From positions 1 through 11,444 of the forward strand of contig NZ_LSIJ01000089.1 of assembly GCF_001556185.1 (NCBI RefSeq): a DNA stretch of 11,444 bases, given 5' to 3'. This document shows, piece by piece, positions 6,902-11,444 of the stretch. Under the pieces are notes generated by a model. It was not told the DNA's origin. It did no database searches and was given only the letters and a program-made list of their open reading frames with translations. The position numbers and the translations under genes are program-made. Each line of letters begins with the position of its first letter. Within the stretch, counting starts at the first letter, position 1. Origin of the DNA: Sphingomonas sp. CCH10-B3. GTDB taxonomy: Bacteria > Pseudomonadota > Alphaproteobacteria > Sphingomonadales > Sphingomonadaceae.

Positions 6902-7537
6902 ATGAAGGTTCTCGCCATCCTGTCGCAGAAAGGCGGCGTCGGAAAAACGACGCTGGCGACGTGCCTTGCCGTGGCGGCCGAGCAGGCAGGCAAGGAAACC
7001 GCGATCATCGACCTAGACCCGCAGGCGACAGCATCGTTCTGGAAAGATGTGCGCCAGCTTGACACGCCCGCCGTCGCCTCGATCCAGCCGGTGCGGCTCG
7101 CGGCGATGCTCAAGGCCTGTGCCGACGCCGGCACGGACCTTGTGGTGATCGATGGCGCGGCCGTCGCGCGTGATGTTGCCTATGAGGCCGCACGGCACGC
7201 CGACTTCATCCTCGTGCCGACGAAGACGGCGGTGTTCGATACAATGAGCATGACGCACACGTTGGACGTGGTGCGGCAGCTCGATCGCGCCTTCGCCGTC
7301 GTGCTGACATTCGTCCCGCCCCAAGGACAGGAGACGGGCGATGCGATGAAAGCAGTCGAGGAGCTGGGCGCGGCGGTCTGTCCGGTGACGATCGGCAACC
7401 GCAAGGCGTTCTTCCGCGCGCAGGCCACAGGCCAGGCAGTGCAGGAGTTCGAGCCGAACGGCCCGGCCGCAGCGGAAATCAACCGCCTATACGAGTATAC
7501 GGTTATACGCCTATACGATAAGGCGGAGGTGGCGTGA
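6902..7537 (+). CDS. parA: ParA-family partition ATPase
   Basis: A 211-residue Walker-type ATPase that drives plasmid partition by dynamic binding to the nucleoid. The deviant Walker A motif KGGVGKTT spans residues 10-17 with both signature lysines (10 and 15). IIDLDPQATAS (about 35-45) is the A' motif and VVIDGAA (about 80-86) takes the Walker B place, where VIIDTPP is more common. The short length and lack of an N-terminal DNA-binding domain place it in the type Ib (ParF-like) class, whose partners are small ribbon-helix-helix proteins. AGGAG lies six bases before the ATG. The last codons are themselves made of the 8-bp TATA repeat and encode RLY twice. The stop overlaps the start of the next gene (TGATG). 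Confidence 0.93.
   Translation: MKVLAILSQKGGVGKTTLATCLAVAAEQAGKETAIIDLDPQATASFWKDVRQLDTPAVASIQPVRLAAMLKACADAGTDLVVIDGAAVARDVAYEAARHADFILVPTKTAVFDTMSMTHTLDVVRQLDRAFAVVLTFVPPQGQETGDAMKAVEELGAAVCPVTIGNRKAFFRAQATGQAVQEFEPNGPAAAEINRLYEYTVIRLYDKAEVA
7486..7517. repeat. 8-bp-period TATA repeat cluster B (end of parA)
   Basis: Four consecutive 8-bp units of the form NNTATACG, with TATA at 7488, 7496, 7504 and 7512. The first and last units are identical (CCTATACG). The cluster lies inside the 3' end of parA and ends 7 bases before the GGAGG of the next gene, so it can act on the second cistron while staying coding. Confidence 0.85.
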
Positions 7538-7818
7538 TGGCGAAGGGCAACACGCTCCAGGCGATGCTCGACCGGGCCAAGGCCGGCGGTGACACGTCGG
7601 CGACGCCCGTCCCGACCGTTGCGCCAATCCCCGCCAGACCCGCGCAGGCCGGGCGGCAGGGGACCAAGCTGATAGGGGGACATTTCGCTCCCGAGGTCAG
7701 CACGCAGCTCCGTATTCTTGCGGCCGAGGAGGGAACGACGGTGCAGAGCCTGCTAGGTGAGGCGCTGGACGATCTTTTCGTGAAGAAGGGCAGGGGCCGC
7801 GTCGCACGTAGCGTATAG
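7537..7818 (+). CDS. Ribbon-helix-helix centromere-binding protein (ParG/ParB-like)
   Basis: A 93-residue basic protein. The N-terminal about 42 residues are flexible and rich in Ala, Pro, Gly and Thr. The C-terminal part (about 43-82) fits a ribbon-helix-helix: a strand TKLIGGHF, helix PEVSTQLRILAAEEG, a turn, and helix TVQSLLGEALDDLFVKK. This layout matches the centromere-binding partners of type Ib ParA proteins, such as ParG. I chose the ATG overlapping the parA stop, with GGAGG seven bases before it; a GTG one codon earlier is also possible. It probably binds the three 8-bp-period repeat clusters, represses the par operon and links the plasmid to ParA. The family is assigned from residue pattern and context. 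Confidence 0.82.
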   Translation: MAKGNTLQAMLDRAKAGGDTSATPVPTVAPIPARPAQAGRQGTKLIGGHFAPEVSTQLRILAAEEGTTVQSLLGEALDDLFVKKGRGRVARSV

Positions 7819-7843
7819 GAGTATACAAATATACTGCTATACT
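7812..7843. repeat. 8-bp-period TATA repeat cluster C (end of the ParG-like gene)
   Basis: TATA stands at 7814, 7822, 7830 and 7838, again exactly eight bases apart, in units such as AGTATACA and GCTATACT. The first unit contains the TAG stop of the ribbon-helix-helix gene. The others lie in the gap before the end of the convergent replication gene. Confidence 0.8.
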
Positions 7844-7851
7844 TGCATCAT

Positions 7852-7873
7852 CGAAAAGTGAGTTTTGGGGCAG
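7852..7873 (-). repeat. Distant single iteron beside the repA stop
   Basis: This 22-bp segment matches the inverted iteron at 9085-9106 at 19 of 22 positions (core GTGAGTTTTGGGG versus GTGAGCTTTGGGG). It lies just beyond the replication gene's stop, about 1.2 kb from the main origin. A second CTCACC at 7877-7882 faces it. It may bind Rep and play a part in copy control. Confidence 0.7.
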
Positions 7874-7877
7874 CGCC

Positions 7878-8756
7878 TCACCTTTGCGCGGCGGGCGTGC
7901 TGAAATCCACCAGCACGGGCAGCTCGGGAATCCCGCCACGCAGCTTAGCGCGTCGCACGATGCTGTGTTGGTCGATCAGGTTCTGTGCGTCGCGCTTACC
8001 GCTGGACGTTTTCGGGAACCAGTGGAGCGCCACCCGTTCGACCTTGCGCCCGTTCTTGATCGGCGTGAAATCGACATAGAAGGGGCAGAGCTTGTTGATT
8101 TCCTCGACAGCGACCTTGAGGCAGTATTTGTTCAGATCGGCGAAGCGCTCAAGTTTCCCCTCGGGGACGTTGAGCAGGCCGCGCACCTCCTCGATCGTGA
8201 ACTCCTCTTTCTGCTTGTATTCCAAACCGATGCGACGCTCGATCATTTCATAGAGGCAGAGGGCGTATTTCGACTCAAAGCAATACATTACCTGCGTCTT
8301 GAGACGGGCATAGACCTGACTGTTCCGCAGTATCTCGATCAATTCTTCGGGGATGCGGTAGTGAAGGAAGCCGTCCTTTTTGAGGCTTTCATCGCTGGGG
8401 CCGAGGAGCTGGACGCGGCGCTTGTAGCTCTTGCCGTCCTTGCGGATCGTGACGATCGCGATAGTGCCCATGAGACGTAGCAGCGAGCTTTCCACGCGCT
8501 CGTTGCCCTGGTGCGTCCCTTTCAGTCCCGACTTCGCAATGCGATGGATGATCGGCTCGCCAATACGCTCCCAGGCATTGGCGATGAGCAGGTTGTAGAT
8601 ACGGCGATCAGCGAGGGTGAGGGGGCTTAGCTCGACGATATCGACCAGCTCGCCGGGCTTGACGATTTCCCCGTAATTGGCGGGATCAAAGGGATTTCCG
8701 CGCCCCTTTTGCGCCAGCGTGCGGAAGGACATATCGACCACGGCAGGTTGGGACAT
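7878..8756 (-). CDS. repA: Plasmid replication initiator (Rep_3/winged-helix type)
   Basis: A 292-residue protein from the chosen ATG, expected to bind the adjacent iterons and open the origin. It has the two-lobe pattern of theta-plasmid initiators. The first part holds ELSPLTLADRRIYNLLIANA (about 43-62) and RVESSLLRLMGTIAIVTI; the second holds KTQVMYCFESKYALCLYEMI and EEFTIEEVRGLLNVPEGK. A basic segment (VDFTPIKNGRKVERVALHWF, about 233-252) fits a DNA-binding wing. A TTG four codons upstream (8768) is open, but neither start has a good ribosome binding site. The assignment rests on this pattern and on the iterons, the Rep-operator-like inverted repeat and the DnaA box next to it. The exact Rep family is less certain than the role. 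Confidence 0.88.
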   Translation of the reverse strand: MSQPAVVDMSFRTLAQKGRGNPFDPANYGEIVKPGELVDIVELSPLTLADRRIYNLLIANAWERIGEPIIHRIAKSGLKGTHQGNERVESSLLRLMGTIAIVTIRKDGKSYKRRVQLLGPSDESLKKDGFLHYRIPEELIEILRNSQVYARLKTQVMYCFESKYALCLYEMIERRIGLEYKQKEEFTIEEVRGLLNVPEGKLERFADLNKYCLKVAVEEINKLCPFYVDFTPIKNGRKVERVALHWFPKTSSGKRDAQNLIDQHSIVRRAKLRGGIPELPVLVDFSTPAAQR

Positions 8757-8769
8757 AGGCTTGACCAAC

Positions 8770-8798
8770 GGTGAGCAAGAGGGGCTTATCGACTCACC
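8770..8798. promoter_or_regulatory. Inverted half-iteron pair, candidate repA operator
   Basis: GGTGAG (8770-8775) and CTCACC (8793-8798) are the iteron core in inverted orientation, 17 bases apart, 14 bases before the repA start. Initiators of this class often bind such inverted half-sites as dimers to repress their own gene. A -35 candidate on the minus strand lies just upstream (TTGCCT near 8820-8825). Confidence 0.6.
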
Positions 8799-8853
8799 CT
8801 AACCGCGAAAAGTGAGCCAGGCAAATGTTCCGGCTCCCCGATGGAAACGGTGA

Positions 8854-9004
8854 GGGGGCTACCCCAAAACTCACCGTCACCGCCGACCCGGTTGCCCGGC
8901 TACCCCGAAGCTCACCGGACCCGGCCCGAACACTCACCTTTACCGACCCTAAAACTCACCGCACGCTACCCCGAAACTCACGCGACTCGACCCCAACGCT
9001 CACC
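8854..9004 (+). repeat. Six 22-bp iterons
   Basis: The unit ends in CTCACC preceded by a core like ACCCCGAAA. The CTCAC word starts at 8870, then 8911, 8933, 8955, 8977 and 8999; the last five are exactly 22 bp apart, about two helical turns. The first is set off by 41 bp. One copy has CTCACG instead of CTCACC. These are the expected Rep-binding sites. Confidence 0.9.
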
Positions 9005-9113
9005 GTTGAAGTCGTTTTTCCGCAGAAATCCGGGCCTTTCAGCGCCCTGAATCTTGAATCAGAAGAATTAGAGAATCTGAACCGCGAAAGGTGAGCTTTG
9101 GGGTAGGCCAGTC

Positions 9114-9122
9114 TGTGGATAA
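9114..9122 (-). promoter_or_regulatory. DnaA box
   Basis: The minus strand reads TTATCCACA, a perfect match to the strict DnaA-box consensus. It is next to the last iteron and the AT-rich stretch, as expected for host DnaA recruitment to the plasmid origin. Confidence 0.8.
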
Positions 9123-9146
9123 CCAGCGTCAGGATACAACGACGGA

Positions 9147-9164
9147 ATCGGCCTAACGGCCGAT
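9147..9164. terminator. Perfect 7-bp stem with 4-base loop
   Basis: ATCGGCC-TAAC-GGCCGAT is an exact inverted repeat, followed on the plus strand by a modestly T-rich stretch (ctatttgttg). It could be an intrinsic terminator or an origin-associated hairpin. The rest of 9123-9258 shows nothing I can name, apart from the IS end. Confidence 0.4.
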
Positions 9165-9241
9165 GCGCTATTTGTTGCGTGCCGGCTACGCCGTCACCAG
9201 AGCGGCGCAGGCTAAGCGGGAAGAAGAGGGCAGGATTTAGG

Positions 9242-9564
9242 GCTAGAGCATGACCGGATCACGTTGAAGCGTATCCGGAGTTGACGAGATAGTTTCGGCA
9301 TTCGTCGGGTGTGAAGTAGTCGAGCAGGGATCCGATCCGCCTCCAGGTTGCCTCTACGGATCGCTCATCGGCTTTGCGCAGCAGCGTTTTGAGCTTGGAG
9401 AACATCTGCTCGATCGGGGCGGTGATGCGGTCGTGCCGCAGGGCGGCGATGAAAGTCAGTGTGCGCCAGCGGCCGTGCGGCACCTTGGCCAGCAGGCGCT
9501 CCCCGCGCGGGCTTCGGCCGTGGGTCCGCGTCATGTTGGTCTTGGCCCAGGTCTCGTCGATGAA
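9242..9564 (-). mobile_element. IS630-family insertion sequence remnant (3' part only)
   Basis: Residues FIDETWAKTNMTRTHGRSPR onward, and the C-terminal block IEQMFSKLKTLLRKADERSV to the stop, are typical of IS630-family transposases. The sequence beyond the stop (about 9242-9262, gagcatgaccgg) looks like that family's terminal inverted repeat, though its exact end is not resolved. The N-terminal DNA-binding part and the left end are absent. A central block is also missing between ITAP and IEQMF. Of the DDE triad the first Asp (FIDET) and the Glu (IEQ) remain, while the middle Asp (usually in a VMDNLGSHK-like motif) is gone, so the element is inactive. Confidence 0.8.
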
Positions 9565-9765
9565 GAGGGGAGGGGACACGCCTTCGTCCAGCATCATGTC
9601 GAAAAACGCATCATCGTTCGGCGTCGGGACCATGTCCTCGATCACGAGGTTGGCGCGCGACTCCGCCATGTCCTCCCGCCACATGGCGACTTCCGCGGGC
9701 GTGCCTCGCACGAAATCCATCGCGCGGACTTCGGCGCGGATCGCCTCGATATCGAAATCGCTCAT
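9259..9765 (-). pseudogene. Chimeric ORF: plasmid protein N-terminus (VbhA-like?) fused to broken IS630 transposase
   Basis: A 168-residue frame. Residues 1-67 belong to a plasmid gene: MSDFDIEAIRAEV with AAGGA six bases before the ATG, which overlaps the traD stop as ATGA. From residue 68 (FIDET) it is IS630 transposase with an internal in-frame deletion. The host part contains NLVIEDMVPTP. This lines up with the inhibitory helix of VbhA-type Fic antitoxins ([S/T]xxxE[G/N], then an acidic/proline stretch), but with Asn and Asp at the key positions, so the identity is tentative. The normal C-terminus and any following toxin or traG gene are missing. The frame stayed open through two junctions, so a fusion product could still be made as the third gene of the traC operon. 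Confidence 0.7.
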
Positions 9766-9986
9766 GCTTCGTCCTTCGCTTCGCCTTCCGCGTCGAACGC
9801 GCGCTTGCCGCGCCGCTTCCACAGCGCCAGCACGTCGCCGGCATCATCGCCACGCGCACGTCCCGCCAGATCGAGCAGCGCGCCGTAGAGCGTGGCGCGA
9901 TCGTCGTCGGCTAGCTCGACCAGCCCGGCTTTCTGGACCAGCCCGCCCAGCTCGATCAGATGGCGCGTTCGTTCGCGGCGTTGCAC
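9762..9986 (-). CDS. traD: Conjugal transfer protein TraD
   Basis: A 74-residue protein of the small TraD family of Ti-type transfer systems (not the F-plasmid coupling ATPase TraD). The core RTRHLIELGGLVQKAGLVEL (about 6-25), then DDRATLYGALLDLAG and LALWKRRGKRAFDAE, is the family signature. The frame stays open far upstream into traC, but similarity begins only near here. I chose GTG at 9986, with AGGGG seven bases ahead and 13 bases after the traC stop. The gene ends in an ATGA overlap with the chimeric ORF. It probably works with TraC and the TraA relaxase at oriT as an accessory factor. Confidence 0.83.
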   Translation of the reverse strand: MQRRERTRHLIELGGLVQKAGLVELADDDRATLYGALLDLAGRARGDDAGDVLALWKRRGKRAFDAEGEAKDEA

Positions 9987-9999
9987 GACCCAGCCCCTG

Positions 10000-10329
10000 C
10001 TATCCGTTCGCCGCTGACCCGCTTCCGCCCGCAGCGTCGCCGCCCGGTTCAGCTTGAGCGCCCGATCCGTCGATCGCAGCAGCGCCGCCACCTTTCCGCC
10101 CGCGCCGCTGAAAGAAGGCAGCGCCCTTCGCACGCCATGCCTCCTTCGCGCTGGTATCCTTCGACCCGATCGCATCGAGGAGCACCCCGGCCAGCGTCTC
10201 GGCATCGAGCGCATCGGCCCCCGTGGCGGCGACGAGCTGGCCGAGCTGTTCAACCCGCTTCGCCTTTAGCGCGCGGGCCTTGTCGCCGAGCGCCTTCAGT
10301 TCGGCGTCGTAATCGCGCACCTTCCGCAT
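10000..10329 (-). CDS. traC: Conjugal transfer protein TraC
   Basis: A 109-residue relaxosome accessory protein of the Ti-type TraC family. MRKVRDYDAELKALGDKARA followed by LKAKRVEQLGQLVAATGADA (together residues 1-40) and LDAETLAGVLLDAI is the family pattern: a charged helix, then a compact LGQLV...LDAETLAG domain. The C-terminal about 35 residues are a Gly/Ala-rich tail of low complexity. I chose the ATG at 10329, with GGAAGG and TGAGG upstream; a GTG three codons earlier is also possible. It is divergent from traA across the oriT, as in Ti plasmids, and leads the traC-traD transcript. Confidence 0.85.
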   Translation of the reverse strand: MRKVRDYDAELKALGDKARALKAKRVEQLGQLVAATGADALDAETLAGVLLDAIGSKDTSAKEAWRAKGAAFFQRRGRKGGGAAAIDGSGAQAEPGGDAAGGSGSAANG

Positions 10330-10442
10330 CGCCCTCACCCTTCCGCGCATCAACCAGAGACACCTTAGCGGACCCGGCATTGGGGTAAAGCACGAACGGC
10401 AGGAAAAGCGGCACCAAGTCAATCACGAGGAGCGTAGCGGAT

Positions 10443-10481
10443 TGTGAGTGCGCGCTTATACGTCGTTGCCGACGTGCGCTC
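10443..10481 (-). other. Origin of conjugative transfer (oriT) with predicted nick site
   Basis: On the minus strand the inverted repeat ACGTCG-gcaa-CGACGT (10475-10460) is followed by TATAAGCGCGCACT. From memory this matches the Ti-plasmid core (CGACGTATAATTGCGCCCT) and the RSF1010 nick region (TAAGTGCG/CCCT) at 10 of 12 positions for the latter. By analogy the cut falls between 10451 and 10450 on the minus strand. The site is in the divergent gap between traC and traA, the usual place. Confidence 0.75.
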
Positions 10482-10504
10482 AGAAGTGTAATAAGCCAAG
10501 CGTC

Positions 10505-11444
10505 ATGGCGATCTACCATTTTTCCGCCAAGGTCATCAGTCGCCAGACCGGCGCGAGCGCGGTGGCGAGTGCCGCCTATCGGTCCGCGTCCGAGCTGCAT
10601 GACGATCGCTTCAACCGTAACCACGATTTCAGCAACAAGGCGGGCGTCATCCACTCCGAGGTGATGTTGCCAGAGGGCGCGCCGGAGCGTTTAAACGATC
10701 GCGCGGCCTTGTGGAACGAGGTGGAGGCGGGGGAGAAGCGCAAGGACGCGCAGCTTGCCCGCGAGGTGGAGTTCTCGATTCCGCGCGAGATGAACGAGAA
10801 GCAGGGCGTCGCGCTCGCCAAGGACTTCGTGAAGAAACAGTTTGTCGATCGCGGCATGGTCGCGGACCTCAACGTGCATTGGGACAAGGCCAAGGACGGC
10901 ACCCCCAAGCCGCACGCGCATGTCATGCTGGCGATGCGTGACGTGGGGCCGGAGGGGTTCGGCGCTAAGAACCGCGACTGGAACTCGACCGAGCTGTTGA
11001 AGGACTGGCGCGAGGCGTGGAGCGCGCATGTCAACGAACGCATGGCCGAGCTGGGGCTAGAGGGCCGGATCGATCACCGTTCCTATGAGGCGCAGGGCAT
11101 CGAGCTTGAGCCGCAGCACAAAATCGGCCCGGCCGCGTCGCGGCGACCGGAGCAGGGGCTTGAGGCCGAGCGGATCGAGGATCACACGCGCATCGCCCGC
11201 GACAATGGCGAGAAGATCATCGCCAACCCATCGATCGCGCTGGACGCCATCACCCGGCAGCAGGCGACGTTCACCACCCGCGACCTTGCGACGTTCGCGT
11301 TCCGACAAAGCGACGGCAAGGATCAGTTCGACCGGGTAATGGGGGCGGTGCGCTCCAGCCCCGAGCTGATTGCGCTGGGCAGGGACGGGCGCGACCAGGA
11401 GCGGTTCACGTCGCGCGACATGATCGCGGTGGAGGCCCGGCTTG
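10505..11444 (+). CDS. traA: TraA relaxase/helicase (Ti-type, MobQ), 5' part
   Basis: The first 313 residues of a large relaxase; the frame is open at the window end. The N-terminus MAIYHFSAKVISRQTGASAV places the expected nucleophile at Tyr25 (SAAYRS), as in MobA/TraA of the RSF1010/Ti group. The metal-binding HUH motif is PHAHVMLAMR (His137, His139), with a further His at 125 (VHWD). It should nick oriT, stay bound to the 5' end and lead the strand to the recipient. Full-length relatives add helicase motifs (TraI/RecD-like) after about residue 350; these would lie beyond the window, and the segment here (ITRQQATFTTRDLATFAFRQ near 256-275) is already their linker. It has no clear Shine-Dalgarno. 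Confidence 0.93.
   Translation, partial: MAIYHFSAKVISRQTGASAVASAAYRSASELHDDRFNRNHDFSNKAGVIHSEVMLPEGAPERLNDRAALWNEVEAGEKRKDAQLAREVEFSIPREMNEKQGVALAKDFVKKQFVDRGMVADLNVHWDKAKDGTPKPHAHVMLAMRDVGPEGFGAKNRDWNSTELLKDWREAWSAHVNERMAELGLEGRIDHRSYEAQGIELEPQHKIGPAASRRPEQGLEAERIEDHTRIARDNGEKIIANPSIALDAITRQQATFTTRDLATFAFRQSDGKDQFDRVMGAVRSSPELIALGRDGRDQERFTSRDMIAVEARL

Larger units (their letters stand above)
8770..9122. other. Origin of vegetative replication (oriV)
   Basis: This stretch without a supported gene holds, in order: an inverted half-iteron pair, a single GTGAG site (8804-8818), six direct iterons, an AT-rich segment with repeated GAATC words (9048-9080), one inverted iteron (9085-9106) and a DnaA box. 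The words AACCGCGAAA-N-GTGAG at 8801-8815 and 9080-9094 flank the array as direct repeats. The order iterons, AT-rich unwinding segment, DnaA box is that of iteron-controlled theta plasmids. The 89-residue frame open across it is an artefact of the repeats. Confidence 0.85.

Noticed and set aside
8854..9004. CRISPR array
   Set aside because: The repeats are 22-bp iterons in direct contact without variable spacers, beside a rep gene.
8825..9094. An 89-residue frame across the origin
   Set aside because: Its sequence consists of translated iterons; no ribosome binding site or family resemblance. The DNA repeats explain it.
10576..11043. A 155-residue minus-strand frame inside traA
   Set aside because: Shadow of the relaxase, which has the Tyr25 and HUH motifs on the plus strand.

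Overview
The window looks like part of a mobilizable or conjugative plasmid from an alphaproteobacterium, most likely a sphingomonad. The grounds are high GC with strong G/C third-position bias, a DUF6118-type protein, a Ti-type traA / traC-traD arrangement, and a sphingomonad-style copper oxidase plus TolC pair. The taxon is an inference from gene content, not from a search.

Layout. 1-682: a DUF6118-like membrane protein whose N-terminus appears to be missing. 709-3701 (minus): a copper/metal module of two translationally coupled genes, an outer-membrane TolC-type lipoprotein with a His/Pro-rich tail and a Tat-exported multicopper oxidase. 3936-4289 (plus): a small secreted protein built of two copies of one motif. 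4474-5049 (plus): a small serine recombinase preceded by two palindromes. 5162-5614 (minus): an HNH nuclease, with a (GGCA)8 microsatellite just past its stop. 5732-5905 (plus): a 57-residue unknown protein. 5972-6665 (minus): a HigB/RelE-type toxin and its HTH antitoxin.

6857-9122 is the maintenance core: a ParA ATPase, a ribbon-helix-helix centromere-binding candidate, a replication initiator on the opposite strand, and an iteron origin. The origin has 22-bp iterons, a Rep operator, an AT-rich stretch and a perfect DnaA box. The most striking signal is three clusters of TATA-containing repeats with an exact 8-bp period, located before parA, across the parA/parB junction and across the parB stop codon. 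They look like a distributed centromere/operator of a type Ib partition system.

9259-10329 (minus) is traC-traD followed by a chimeric ORF. A plasmid gene, possibly a VbhA-like Fic antitoxin, is fused in frame to an internally deleted IS630-family transposase. 10330-10504 holds a Ti/RSF1010-like oriT, and from 10505 a TraA relaxase runs off the window end. Together these give replication (rep/oriV), partition (parAB), addiction (toxin-antitoxin), transfer (oriT/tra) and cargo (metal resistance).
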